Shown here: in pieces, positions 45,501-53,352 of the stretch | Layout of the letters: the number at the start of each line of letters is the position of its first letter | How positions within the stretch are numbered: position 1 is the stretch's first letter | From: Sphingobacteriales bacterium 39-19 | GTDB lineage: Bacteria > Bacteroidota > Bacteroidia > Chitinophagales > Chitinophagaceae | Direction of reading: 5' to 3' | Assembly (NCBI GenBank): GCA_001898465.1 | Contig: MKTX01000006.1 | Coordinates: 1-64,000 of the forward strand | DNA length: 64,000 nt | The notes under the pieces: generated by a model | What the model was told of the DNA's origin: nothing | Databases searched by the model: none | What the model saw: the letters and a program-made list of their open reading frames with translations, nothing else | Position numbers and translations under genes: made by a program

Positions 45501-46393
45501 AACCCACCAGCAATAAATTATATAAACATAAATATCCCGATGTAACCAATTTGCCACAGCAAACTTACCAGGTGAGGATGCGGGCATTTTCAGGCATCAC
45601 CTGTTTTTCTGATAAATTAATACCCATTACGGTTCATGCAACTCCCAAAATTCAATTCAATGATATTCCGCCGGTTTGTATTGATGTACCTGCTTTTATT
45701 TTAGACCAGGCTACAGAGTTGTTAGGCATTAGCCCCGGCGTATCGGGTGGCGTATATTCAGGCGATGCAGTGCAAAACGGGGTGTTCAACCCAATGGCAG
45801 CCGGGGCTGGCAGTCATCTAATTAAATATACGTATACCAGCACGGCAGGTTGCATTGATACAGCCTTTAAGAATATTATTGTTTACCCGTTACCTACTGT
45901 AAATATTCCCCAGGATACACTGGTGTTACTTTCCGGCGGAATGATCAGCATCAATCCGGAGGTTACAGGTAACGGGCTTAGTTATTTATGGATGCCTAAC
46001 CGTTTTTTAAATAATAATAAAATTAAAAGCCCTGTTGTATCTGCAACCCAGGATACTAAATACATTTTACTGGTCACTTCGCAAGGAGGCTGTTCAGCAA
46101 CGGATAGTGTATTTGTGAAGATATTAGAAGCTCCCCTGGTACCCAATACCTTTACTCCCAATGGAGATGGTTACCATGACAAATGGGTGATCCGGTACTT
46201 AGATACTTATCCTGATTGTAAAGTGGTAGTATTTACCCGGGCGGGCCAAAAAGTATTTGAAAGTAAAGGATACAAACAACCCTGGGATGGTACAGTTAAC
46301 GGGAAATCACTTCCTTCAGACACCTATTATTATATAATAGAACCCCAAAGTGGCCGAAAACCCATTACAGGCTATGTTACCATACTAAAATAA
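42515..46393 (+). CDS. Giant secreted adhesin-like protein with PKD domains and T9SS type B sorting domain
   Basis: A 1292-residue protein. After the signal peptide (ASIGQ, about 22) comes an IgGFc-binding-type N-terminal module (about 25-460: GKEFYLCFPQHVP, ITADKPICVAQYAQ, YGDPDMVILNPVEQ). PKD-type domains follow (about 575-665, 755-850, 850-945 and a weaker one near 945-1030), each with WxFGDA or related motifs, and one SprB-like segment between the first two. The end (about 1208-1292: VPNTFTPNGDGYHDKW, VFTRAGQKVF, PWDGTVNGKSLPSDTYYYII) is a gliding-motility-associated type B T9SS domain. It should be exported by T9SS and held at the surface. The PorP/SprF gene that such cargo needs lies 21 bases downstream. 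Confidence 0.92.
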   Translation: MKALKPALLFITLFFSFASIGQNFSNKGKEFYLCFPQHVPSAGVFATLSIWITSDKASSGTITMANGAFNASFNILANGLQEIQVPYSVAHISNAESGTIIQKSIKIKVDAGKPPVVAYAQQWGQARSAATLLLPVMVLGKKYRAISFTQNGADGSGQIAKSQFQIIAVKPNTQVRVTPVLNGVSGTPFTINFTNAGDIYQYQADQDVTGSLIESIATGSGSCLPIAVFSGSSNNTLGSLSCSGGSYDPLFQQLYPISSWGKNFGFIPFGDYPLGNPYRVMASEDNTAVFVDGIQVATLNAGQIYPAGFTSNPALVTSPANITADKPICVAQYAQALNCGGGGYGDPDMVILNPVEQNIKDITIFSSSQQQITRQWINVLMKTVAIPSFRLNGAVPATAWQAMPAMAGYSYLRHRLSGPGSYRMYADSGFNAIAYGFSSNYESYAYSAGTNVIDLYQQIGVTNTYSIEPNPSACTGSPFKFKVSLPYLVDSLKWDLSLMPVPPIPAVIIQQFSNPVTGPDSATVVNGKQIYWYSLPNSYVYNQVGTFPLTLLTYAPNTEGCGTEQEISFDLELSDPPVAGFSFIAPRCVAETVQFTDTTPSAKPLYLWYWQFGDAPSGASNLATTQNPSHLFTSPGIHHIRFSTITTAGCISDTIDVPIDIPVLPAAAISGNARVCQNGNAPQITFTGSGGTAPYTFTYKINNGTPQTISTTGNASTVTVNAPTNVAGTFIYTLLKVENTGSSLCQQAQSGTATITVDPLPTAVIDVSNILCRNSIVNFSSNNSLANAGTITSWDWHFGDAASGPANSSVIANPSHTFNQAINYTVTLQVTSSLGCVSPVVNRAVAIHKLPKAGFKVPEICLLDSYAEFTDTSSASSPDVISAWEWNFGDATAGPGNPNTVTGAGVVRHTYHAVGNYTVTLIAITDKGCRDTLPQALQINSGDPVANFVFQNGQDICTQDTVILKNTSTITSGNITRVEIYWDNVNTPSFFEADEQPTSNKLYKHKYPDVTNLPQQTYQVRMRAFSGITCFSDKLIPITVHATPKIQFNDIPPVCIDVPAFILDQATELLGISPGVSGGVYSGDAVQNGVFNPMAAGAGSHLIKYTYTSTAGCIDTAFKNIIVYPLPTVNIPQDTLVLLSGGMISINPEVTGNGLSYLWMPNRFLNNNKIKSPVVSATQDTKYILLVTSQGGCSATDSVFVKILEAPLVPNTFTPNGDGYHDKWVIRYLDTYPDCKVVVFTRAGQKVFESKGYKQPWDGTVNGKSLPSDTYYYIIEPQSGRKPITGYVTILK

Positions 46394-46414
46394 TAATTCC
46401 GGCTTACAGACCAT

Positions 46415-47446
46415 ATGAAAAAAAGTTTATTGTATTTCAGCTTCCTGATTTTTTCCCTGGCTTCGCTGGCACAGGCAAAGCCTTCTTATACCCAGTATGT
46501 TTTAAACAATTACATTTTAAATCCTGCCCTCAGCGGCATTGAAAATTATACCGATATTAAGATCAGTAACCGCAATCAATGGAATCAAATTGACGGGCAC
46601 CCGGTATCTACCTACCTGAGTGTGCAGGGCCCCATTGGTAAGTCAGATTTGCGTACCAGTGCCACTTCGTTCGGCGTGCCGGGTGAAAACCCAAGGGGAA
46701 AGCAATATTGGGAAGATTATACTGCTCCCAAACCACACCATGGGATTGGTTTTATTGCCATGAACGATAAAGCCGGGTATATTTCACGCTGGAGCGCATT
46801 TGCAACCTATGCGTATCATAAACCCCTGGGTGTACGCACCACTATTTCTGCCGGTTTTATGGCAGGCTTAAGCAGTATTAATGTAGACCGGTCTAAGATA
46901 AATTGGGGAGATAGTGATCCGTATGATCCGGCTGTGGATATAGCCAATGGGCTTATTAAAAAAATAAAACCGGAATTGGGAGCCGGGCTTTGGCTGTATT
47001 CAGCAGATTATTTTGCCGGCCTGTCAGTTTTAAATGTAATACCGGGTAAGGTTTCATTTGCTGAAAAAAATGATAAAGCTTCGTATTACGAACCTAATTA
47101 TTTTTTTACGGCTGGTTACCGCTTCAATATAGGTGAAGATTTTAACCTCATTCCTTCTGTAATGCTGCAATACTGGCGGCCCCAGTTATTGGGAGTACAT
47201 GTAAACGCAAAATTACAATACCAGGATAAAATCTGGGCAGGAGGGGCTTACCGGTATGGCGATTTGGTTTCGGGGTATAGTGGCATGGCAGGCGTATTTA
47301 TAAGCAATACGCTCAATCTCAGTTATGCTTACGAAGTAGCTACCAGCAATAAAATGCGGGCATATACCGGCAACACCCATGAGATTATGATTGGGTTTGT
47401 TCTGGGTAATAAATATGGTGATACCTGCCCCAAAAATGTGTGGTAA
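46415..47446 (+). CDS. PorP/SprF-family type IX secretion outer-membrane protein
   Basis: A 343-residue protein with a signal peptide (through LAQA, about 22) and the PorP/SprF pattern: YTQYVLNNYILNPALSGIENY near the N-terminus, ISNRNQWNQIDG, ATYAYHKPLG, the repeated beta-strands of an outer-membrane barrel, and a final NTHEIMIGFVLGNK. In Bacteroidota such proteins bind type B T9SS cargo and help it reach or stay on the cell surface (SprF for SprB). It is 21 bases downstream of a type B cargo gene, so the two probably act as a pair. Confidence 0.93.
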   Translation: MKKSLLYFSFLIFSLASLAQAKPSYTQYVLNNYILNPALSGIENYTDIKISNRNQWNQIDGHPVSTYLSVQGPIGKSDLRTSATSFGVPGENPRGKQYWEDYTAPKPHHGIGFIAMNDKAGYISRWSAFATYAYHKPLGVRTTISAGFMAGLSSINVDRSKINWGDSDPYDPAVDIANGLIKKIKPELGAGLWLYSADYFAGLSVLNVIPGKVSFAEKNDKASYYEPNYFFTAGYRFNIGEDFNLIPSVMLQYWRPQLLGVHVNAKLQYQDKIWAGGAYRYGDLVSGYSGMAGVFISNTLNLSYAYEVATSNKMRAYTGNTHEIMIGFVLGNKYGDTCPKNVW

Positions 47447-47448
47447 AC

Positions 47449-48396
47449 CTAATTCATCAGCAATACATTCACACTCCGTTGTAAAATATGAAAGGCAATT
47501 TCTGCCATTAAATTCTCTTTATCAAGTGTAGGATTCACTTCCGTTATTTCAAAACAACAAATTTTACGGTTTTGCATGAACTTACTGATCAGGTCTTCGG
47601 CTTCTCTTTCCTTAAGGCCGTTACTCACCGGTGTGCCGGTTCCTTTTGAGATAGATGAATCCAGGCTATCTACATCAAAGCTTACATAAATATCTGTACA
47701 ATCACTCAGGTAGCGCAATACTTTCCGGCTTACGTTTTCGGCGCCAATTCGCCGCAGTTCGCTGGTGGTTATTACTTTTATACCATATTTTTCAATGAGT
47801 GCCTTTTCTTCTTTTTCATAGTCTCTTAAAGCAATAAATACAATATCCTCCGCTAATAATTTATTCTTTCCTTTGCCAATGGCTTTCAGCTCATTCCATA
47901 ATTTTACGGTTTTATCATCTACGGTGTGGCTTTTCATTTCTATATTGTCTTCTCCCAACGCTGCCGCTAAAGGCATTCCATGCATATTGCCTGAGGGGGT
48001 TGTGTAAGGGGTATGCAAGTCGGCATGGGCATCAATCCATATTACACCCAATTTACTTTTCGGTTTTGCCATTTTAATTCCTGCAATAGTTCCGCCTGCG
48101 CTGCTATGGTCGCCACTGAGCACAACCGGGAAAAAATTATTTGTCATCGCATCATGCACCGCCTGGCTAAGATTTTTATAAACTTCTATCACCCCATGTA
48201 TTCGCTTTGCATAGGGTGTATGAATGGGCTCAAATAAAAGCTGGTTTTCTACTTTAACTTTTTCTGAAGGGAAGTGTACAAAAAAGTTGCTCATAAAATC
48301 AAGCGCTGCTATTTTAATAGCATCTATTCCCAGGCTGGCACCACGGGTTCCTGCTCCAATTTCTGATGGGACTTCTATGAGTTTTATATTTTTCAT
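47449..48396 (-). CDS. Arginase/agmatinase-family ureohydrolase
   Basis: A 315-residue binuclear manganese hydrolase. Metal motifs are complete: SGDHSSAGG, IDAHADLHT (two aspartates and a histidine), and SFDVDSLDSS. The HGMPLA and ITEVNP elements also match arginase. The most likely reaction is L-arginine to ornithine plus urea; agmatinase and formiminoglutamase are alternatives. Cytoplasmic. It is convergent with the porP/sprF gene, only 2 bases apart, and is separated from the upstream CrtA-like gene by 1 base, so the two minus-strand genes are probably co-transcribed. Confidence 0.9.
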   Translation of the reverse strand: MKNIKLIEVPSEIGAGTRGASLGIDAIKIAALDFMSNFFVHFPSEKVKVENQLLFEPIHTPYAKRIHGVIEVYKNLSQAVHDAMTNNFFPVVLSGDHSSAGGTIAGIKMAKPKSKLGVIWIDAHADLHTPYTTPSGNMHGMPLAAALGEDNIEMKSHTVDDKTVKLWNELKAIGKGKNKLLAEDIVFIALRDYEKEEKALIEKYGIKVITTSELRRIGAENVSRKVLRYLSDCTDIYVSFDVDSLDSSISKGTGTPVSNGLKEREAEDLISKFMQNRKICCFEITEVNPTLDKENLMAEIAFHILQRSVNVLLMN

Positions 48397-48397
48397 A

Positions 48398-49126
48398 TTA
48401 CAAATTTAGGTTTTTCCCTTGTAAGGGATTTTTGCCCTTTAGCGTTCCTGCACAATGTATAATTTTAAAACGGGCAAAAAGATCTTCACTATACCAGTTT
48501 TCACTCCGGGTTTTTGTAATTACAGCAGCATGGTTTTTATTTTTATATGCAAATTGCATCATCTTTTCCTGCGATTGCCAAATACTAAAGGTAGCCTGGC
48601 GCAGGAGCGGCCATTCCCCAATTCCGTACGATATGATATAACCGTCGCTTGCCAGCATCTCTTTATTCACAGCATCTACATGTTTCCAAAATGATTGTAA
48701 TCGATTGAGCCTAATGGTGGCCCGGGTGAGTACAGCAATCTTTTCGTTAGGCTCCAATGGTTGACCTGTGGCTAAAAATCTTTTTTTTCCGTCCCATAAT
48801 CCACGGCTTTGGGCAGGTTCTAAAACAAAGAGGCAGGTTTCACATTGAAAGAAACGGAACCAATGAGAAATTATTTTACCGGTAATCTCTTTTAGTAATT
48901 CAGTTAAGGTATGGCTAACTGTAACAGTTGTTTTTAATTCCAGCAGGATGGCCCATTGCTGCCAGTCGGGTGTTTTGCTGAAACTACCATTTTTACCGCT
49001 GCCCATCAATTTATAAAAATGAACCTTTTTATTAAAAAACAACGGAATCCTAAAAAGCGCCATACTCAACAATGCAAAAAAAACATATCGCTTTCTATAC
49101 CGGCAAATAATAATGGCAGTCTGCAT
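48398..49126 (-). CDS. CrtA-like (spheroidene monooxygenase family) protein
   Basis: A protein of 242 residues from the ATG at 49126. It matches the CrtA family: ALFRIPLFFNKKVHFYKLMG, GSFSKTPDWQQWAILL, VLTRATIRLNRLQSFWKHV, FSIWQSQEKMMQFAYKNKNH and the closing RSENWYSEDLFARFKII. CrtA hydroxylates/ketolates acyclic carotenoids in purple bacteria; in Bacteroidota the family is often present with other carotenoid genes or alone. None are in this window, so the role is open. The frame opens earlier at TTG 49141, but that codon lies in the terminator of ndk, so the ATG is preferred. Confidence 0.82.
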   Translation of the reverse strand: MQTAIIICRYRKRYVFFALLSMALFRIPLFFNKKVHFYKLMGSGKNGSFSKTPDWQQWAILLELKTTVTVSHTLTELLKEITGKIISHWFRFFQCETCLFVLEPAQSRGLWDGKKRFLATGQPLEPNEKIAVLTRATIRLNRLQSFWKHVDAVNKEMLASDGYIISYGIGEWPLLRQATFSIWQSQEKMMQFAYKNKNHAAVITKTRSENWYSEDLFARFKIIHCAGTLKGKNPLQGKNLNL

Positions 49127-49138
49127 TGCTGCAAGATG

Positions 49139-49169
49139 CAAAAAAAAACATTCCCGGTATCAGGAATGC
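49139..49169 (-). terminator. Terminator of ndk
   Basis: On the minus strand CATTCC-TGATACC-GGGAATG forms a 6-bp stem followed by ten T (A-tract at 49139-49148 on the plus strand). It sits 25 bases past the ndk stop codon and just before the CrtA-like gene on the same strand. Confidence 0.7.
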
Positions 49170-49193
49170 TTATGAAATAATTATATTATTATT

Positions 49194-49610
49194 TTAAAAT
49201 TGTTCTAAACGGCTAAAGAAAAAATCACCTTCTATCGCTGCATTTTCATCGCTATCGCTACCATGTACCGCATTTTCACCAATAGATGCAGCATATAATT
49301 TGCGAATAGTGCCTGCTTCGGCCTGGGCAGGGTTAGTAGCGCCAATTAATTTTCTAAAATCTTCTACTGCGTTCTCTTTTTCTAAAATAGCAGCCGTTAT
49401 AGGGCCACGGCTCATAAAAGAAACCAGTTCCCCATAAAAAGGGCGCTCTTTATGAACTTCATAAAATTGACCTGCTTTTTCGGTACTTAACTGTGTCATT
49501 TTCATGGCTACAATACGAAATCCCGCATCGTTAATCATTTTTAAAATACCCCCGGTATAGCCCTTTTCAGTAGCATCGGGTTTTATCATTGTAAATGTTC
49601 TGTTGGTCAT
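49194..49610 (-). CDS. ndk: Nucleoside diphosphate kinase
   Basis: A 138-residue NDK that passes phosphate between nucleoside tri- and diphosphates in the cytoplasm. Family motifs: [61 protein letters not shown], and the phospho-histidine His116 in [12 protein letters not shown]. It is transcribed alone: a TAnnTTTG element lies just upstream (49630-49637) and a terminator follows. It diverges from the nrnA-like gene. Confidence 0.97.
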   Translation of the reverse strand: MTNRTFTMIKPDATEKGYTGGILKMINDAGFRIVAMKMTQLSTEKAGQFYEVHKERPFYGELVSFMSRGPITAAILEKENAVEDFRKLIGATNPAQAEAGTIRKLYAASIGENAVHGSDSDENAAIEGDFFFSRLEQF

Positions 49611-49629
49611 TTATTAAAAATTTTGGCCG

Positions 49630-49637
49630 CAAAGATA
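49630..49637 (-). promoter_or_regulatory. -7 element of ndk
   Basis: The minus strand reads TATCTTTG, a match to TAnnTTTG, 19 bases before the ndk ATG. No TTG is found at the usual -33 spacing. Confidence 0.5.
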
Positions 49638-49735
49638 GGCAAATTGATTTTTCTTTAGAGGCGCATCAACAACGCTTCATGATATTTTTATGAAAACCTT
49701 AATATAAAATGAGGCAGGCGGGTATGATTAAATGG

Positions 49736-49763
49736 TTGCTTTAATGTTTTTATACTACTTTTG
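49736..49763 (+). promoter_or_regulatory. Consensus promoter of the nrnA-like gene
   Basis: TTG at 49736-49738 and TACTTTTG at 49756-49763 are 17 bases apart, matching the Bacteroidota promoter. The start of transcription should fall near 49769, only a few bases before ATG 49773, so the mRNA is nearly leaderless. This also rules out the earlier TTG codon at 49761 as a start. Confidence 0.7.
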
Positions 49764-49772
49764 CCCGTTTTT

Positions 49773-50801
49773 ATGCAGACCATTAATTTAATATATCCAT
49801 TACTTACTTCGGCCAAAAAGCAGGTAGTGATTACGATGCACCAAAAGCCGGATGGGGATGCAATGGGTTCTTCTTTGGGTCTTTACCATGTTTTAATACA
49901 ATTGGGGCATACCGTAACGGTAATATCTCCCACAAACTGGGCTTCCTTTTTAAATTGGATGCCGGGATGCGACCAGGTGCTGGATTTTGAAAAACCACAG
50001 CATAAAGACAAAGCCTTTTTGGCCATAGAAAATGCCGATTGGATATTTTGCCTGGATTATAATGTGCTTAGCCGTACAAAAAACATGGAACCGGTTTTGG
50101 CTAAAGCCAAAGGCGAAAAAATTTTAATAGATCATCACCAACACCCGCAAACCGATGCTTTTGCATTTGGCATCAGTGATACTTCAAAAAGTTCTACTGC
50201 TGAGATGGTATTTGACTTTATAAAAGCCAGCGGCCATGAAGATAAAATAAATGTACTGTCAGCGGAATGTTTATATGCAGGTGTAATGACGGATACCGGT
50301 TCCTTTCGGTTTCCCCTTACCAGTGCAGGCGTACATACCATGGTGGCCAGTTTAAAAGAAAAGGGATTGGAACATAGCAAAGTGCATGAACTTTTGTTTG
50401 ATAATTTTTCTGAAAACAGGTTACGTTTTATAGGCCATGTTTTATTGAACCGCTTAGAAGTCTTTTTTGAATATAATACAGCCTTGATTGCTATTCCCCA
50501 GGCAGATTTGATAAAATATGATATTAAAACAGGAGATACCGAAGGATTGGTAAATTATCCGCTTAGTATAGAAGGCATCAAGTTGGCAGCAATCATTATT
50601 GACAGGGGAGAAGAACGCAAATGTTCTTTTAGAAGTAAAGGAGATTTTGATGTAAATATTTTTGCCCGAACTTATTTTCATGGAGGAGGACATAAAAATG
50701 CGGCAGGTGGCCAAAGCACGCTAAGTTTAGAAGAAGTGAAAAATAAATTTATGCAGGCATTAAAAGATAATAAAGACCAATTAAGCGATTATTCATTTTA
50801 A
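49773..50801 (+). CDS. DHH-family phosphoesterase, NrnA-like
   Basis: A 342-residue DHH/DHHA1 phosphoesterase. The DHH domain has MHQKPDGDAMGSSLGL, CLDYN, LIDHHQHP (the DHH motif), and GVMTDTGSFRF. The DHHA1 domain ends in GGGHKNAAGG. NrnA-type enzymes degrade short oligoribonucleotides and dephosphorylate pAp in the cytoplasm. The start is ATG 49773; the in-frame TTG at 49761 lies inside the promoter. It is followed 28 bases later by a PPIase gene. Confidence 0.9.
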   Translation: MQTINLIYPLLTSAKKQVVITMHQKPDGDAMGSSLGLYHVLIQLGHTVTVISPTNWASFLNWMPGCDQVLDFEKPQHKDKAFLAIENADWIFCLDYNVLSRTKNMEPVLAKAKGEKILIDHHQHPQTDAFAFGISDTSKSSTAEMVFDFIKASGHEDKINVLSAECLYAGVMTDTGSFRFPLTSAGVHTMVASLKEKGLEHSKVHELLFDNFSENRLRFIGHVLLNRLEVFFEYNTALIAIPQADLIKYDIKTGDTEGLVNYPLSIEGIKLAAIIIDRGEERKCSFRSKGDFDVNIFARTYFHGGGHKNAAGGQSTLSLEEVKNKFMQALKDNKDQLSDYSF

Positions 50802-50829
50802 AATAACACATAACAAATATCAAATTCAC

Positions 50830-51864
50830 ATGAAAAGAACATCCTGTTTTTTATTGGCAGCAGTCTTATTGTTTTCTGCTTGCCAGCAATCATTTAAAAA
50901 AGGAGAGCAAGGCCTGGAGTATAAAATTATTTCAGGGTCCAAAGGCGAACCCATTAAATATGGAGAATTTATGCAAATGGAAATTGCACAAATTTACAGC
51001 AATGGTAAAAAAGACAGCATCCTTTCTGATACACGCACCAGCAGTGGGGCTATCATTCAGCCACTGGATTCTATAAATACACCCAAAGAATATTTTAATA
51101 TTTTAAAACAATTGAAAAACGGGGATAGCCTGGTTATTCGCATTCTTTCAGACAGTATTATGCAAAAGAACCCCATGGGGTTGCCTCCTTTTATGAAGAA
51201 AGGCCATTACCTGGTTACCACAGTAAAAATGATAAATGTTTTTAAAACAAGAGAAGAAGCCGAAGCTGCTTTTAAAGAAGAACAAGGCAAAGTGGAAGCC
51301 CGTATGAAAGAACAATCAAAAGAACAAGAGAAAAAAGACATAAAAACTTTAGAAGATTATTTTGCCAAAAATAAAATCCAGGTACTAAAAGCACCTGAAG
51401 GAACATTTGTTGAAATTCTCACACCGGGTACCGGCCCCAATATTGATACCAGTGTTGTTATAAAAGTTAAGTATACGGGAAAAACAATGGATGGGGTGAT
51501 CTTTGATTCTAATGTAGATCCCTCTTTTCCGAATCATGATCCCATCCTGGTTAATATGACCAATGACCCTAGCCTGGGGCAACCGGTAATTAAAGGCTGG
51601 ACAGATGGCTTTAAAATGTTAAATAAAGGTGCAATAGCGAAATTTTATATTACCAGCCCCATGGCTTATGGCGCTAATTCGCCTACGCCTAAAATTCCGG
51701 CAAATTCAATTCTTACTTTTGATGTAGAAGTGGTAGATGTTTTAAATAAAGTACAGGCAAAAGTGGAAGCAGATGCACAAATGAAAAAAATGAATGAAAT
51801 ACAAAAAAGATTCATGGATAGCATGAAGCAGGCCCACAGGGATACTACTGCAAAAGTGAAATAG
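50830..51864 (+). CDS. FKBP-type peptidyl-prolyl isomerase lipoprotein
   Basis: A 344-residue lipoprotein (lipobox LLFSACQQS, Cys17). The N-terminal part (about 25-140) is a degenerate FKBP-like module (LEYKIISGSKGEPIKYGEFMQM). A charged coiled coil (about 140-180) follows, then a full FKBP domain (about 205-310: VKYTGKTMDGVIFDS, GQPVIKGWTDGFKMLNKG, PMAYGA, IPANSILTFDVEVVDV). It should speed proline isomerisation in the periplasm. Two-FKBP lipoproteins are common in the phylum; GldI of gliding bacteria is a relative, but I cannot equate them. A terminator follows. Confidence 0.9.
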   Translation: MKRTSCFLLAAVLLFSACQQSFKKGEQGLEYKIISGSKGEPIKYGEFMQMEIAQIYSNGKKDSILSDTRTSSGAIIQPLDSINTPKEYFNILKQLKNGDSLVIRILSDSIMQKNPMGLPPFMKKGHYLVTTVKMINVFKTREEAEAAFKEEQGKVEARMKEQSKEQEKKDIKTLEDYFAKNKIQVLKAPEGTFVEILTPGTGPNIDTSVVIKVKYTGKTMDGVIFDSNVDPSFPNHDPILVNMTNDPSLGQPVIKGWTDGFKMLNKGAIAKFYITSPMAYGANSPTPKIPANSILTFDVEVVDVLNKVQAKVEADAQMKKMNEIQKRFMDSMKQAHRDTTAKVK

Positions 51865-51883
51865 TATGCATGTAAAGTTTGTT

Positions 51884-51909
51884 AGCCGCCCTTACAGGGC
51901 GGCTTTTTT
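51884..51909. terminator. Terminator shared by the FKBP gene and folP
   Basis: AGCCGCCC-TTACA-GGGCGGCT (8-bp stem) is followed by TTTTTT on the plus strand, 20 bases after the FKBP stop. The folP stop codon lies in the loop on the opposite strand (51892-51894). Confidence 0.8.
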
Positions 51910-52728
51910 ATACACTTCTGTTAGCAGAATCGCTTCTTTTGCTTCTTTTACATCATGTACCCGAATTATTTGTACAGCTTGTAGTAAGGCAATTGTATGT
52001 AATACGGTAGTGCCATTTAGTGATTCATCTGCACTTACACCCAGGGTTTTGTAGATGCTGCTTTTTCTTGACAGGCCAATTAAAACCGGGCAGCCTAATA
52101 TTTTAAAGGCAGCCAGGTTTTTTAAAATACTGAAATTATGGGCGATGGTTTTACCAAATCCAAAACCGGGATCAATAATAATATCGGTAATGCCGGCATT
52201 TCGGCATACCTGTACCCGTTCTGCAAAAAAACGGGTTAACTCCACCATAATATCGGTATATACCGGGTTTTGTTGCATGGTTTCCGGCACGCCCTGCATG
52301 TGCATACAAATGTAGGGTACATGTAATTGCGCTATGGCAGGTATCATTTCTGCATCCAGCAAACCTGCACTTATATCATTTACAATATGTGCCCCGGCCT
52401 GTATTGCTTCTTTGGCTACCCGGCTGGAATAGGTATCAATAGAGATAAAAACATCAGGGTAGGTGGTTGCTATAAACCGGATATACGGAATGACCCGGTC
52501 TATTTCTTCTTCTGCACTCAGCCGGGCGCTTCCCGGCCTTGTACTTTGCCCCCCCACATCTATTATGCCGGCCCCTTCCATTACATACTGGTGAATTTTT
52601 TTGTGAATGGTTTGTTCCGTTTCATTAAGGTATCCTTTGTAAAAAGAATCAGAAGTAATGTTTAAAATTCCCATTACCGTTGGTTGTTGCAGGCTTAAGA
52701 GTTTACCTTTACAGTTTATTGAGAACAT
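51892..52728 (-). CDS. folP: Dihydropteroate synthase
   Basis: A 278-residue enzyme that joins p-aminobenzoate to the pterin pyrophosphate in folate synthesis. It has TVMGILNITSDSFYKG, IIDVGGQSTRPGSA, ISIDTYSSRVA, HIVNDISAG, MHMQG, IIDPGFGFGKT, LIGLSRKSSI and the closing IIRVHDVKEAKEAI, with all phosphate and pterin contacts. Cytoplasmic, transcribed divergently from the DUF1599 gene across 71 bases. The stop codon is inside the terminator hairpin it shares with the FKBP gene. folK lies 11 kb away at 62.5-62.9 kb. Confidence 0.96.
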   Translation of the reverse strand: MFSINCKGKLLSLQQPTVMGILNITSDSFYKGYLNETEQTIHKKIHQYVMEGAGIIDVGGQSTRPGSARLSAEEEIDRVIPYIRFIATTYPDVFISIDTYSSRVAKEAIQAGAHIVNDISAGLLDAEMIPAIAQLHVPYICMHMQGVPETMQQNPVYTDIMVELTRFFAERVQVCRNAGITDIIIDPGFGFGKTIAHNFSILKNLAAFKILGCPVLIGLSRKSSIYKTLGVSADESLNGTTVLHTIALLQAVQIIRVHDVKEAKEAILLTEVYKKAAL

Positions 52729-52799
52729 GTGAATGAGTAATTGTATTTTTGATCAGTTTAAAAATGAATATAAATATAGTTAGATAATACAATCAGTTT

Positions 52800-53348
52800 A
52801 TGACAACCAATGAACAATATGACCGGGTTATTGAAATTTGCAGGGATACTTTTTTAAAAAAAACAGCAGATTATGGAACTTCCTGGCGTGTTTATCGTAC
52901 TATTTCTGTAGCCGATCAAATTTATATTAAAGCCAAAAGAATAAGAAATATACAGGACAAAAAAGAACAAAAAATAGAAGATGATGTACAAAGTGAATTC
53001 AGGGGAATTATCAATTATGCGGTAATTGGCATCATTCAGTTAGAAATAAAGCCGGGGGAACCTGAAGAATTAAGCGTAGCCGTGGTAAAAGAAAAATACG
53101 ATAACACACTTCGCAATGCCAAACAATTGATGCAGGATAAAAACCACGACTATGGCGAGGCCTGGAGAGACATGAGCCAGCAAAGTTTTGTAGATCTCAG
53201 CCTGGCCAAAATCTTAAGAATAAAACAAATACTGGCAAACGAAGGTAAAACTGTTATTAGCGAAGGGATCGACGCAAACTTTTATGATATTATTAATTAT
53301 GCCGTTTTCGCATTGATATTAATGGAAGAAGGCGTACATAAAAATTAA
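52800..53348 (+). CDS. DUF1599 (Nmad1-type) protein
   Basis: A 182-residue protein made of two similar halves: one around residues 5-50 with KTADYGTSWRVYRTISVADQI and one around 105-150 with KNHDYGEAWRDMSQQSFVDL. This internal duplication is the mark of DUF1599, a family with relatives proposed to act in nucleotide modification. Cytoplasmic. Function is unknown. The neighbourhood folP-DUF1599-BT_3928 is common in Bacteroidota. It is 4 bases upstream of the BT_3928 gene, so they are co-transcribed. Confidence 0.9.
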   Translation: MTTNEQYDRVIEICRDTFLKKTADYGTSWRVYRTISVADQIYIKAKRIRNIQDKKEQKIEDDVQSEFRGIINYAVIGIIQLEIKPGEPEELSVAVVKEKYDNTLRNAKQLMQDKNHDYGEAWRDMSQQSFVDLSLAKILRIKQILANEGKTVISEGIDANFYDIINYAVFALILMEEGVHKN

Positions 53349-53352
53349 AAGC

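Noticed and set aside
49761..49772. TTG start for the nrnA-like protein
   Set aside because: The codon overlaps the -7 promoter element, so it would not be in the mRNA.
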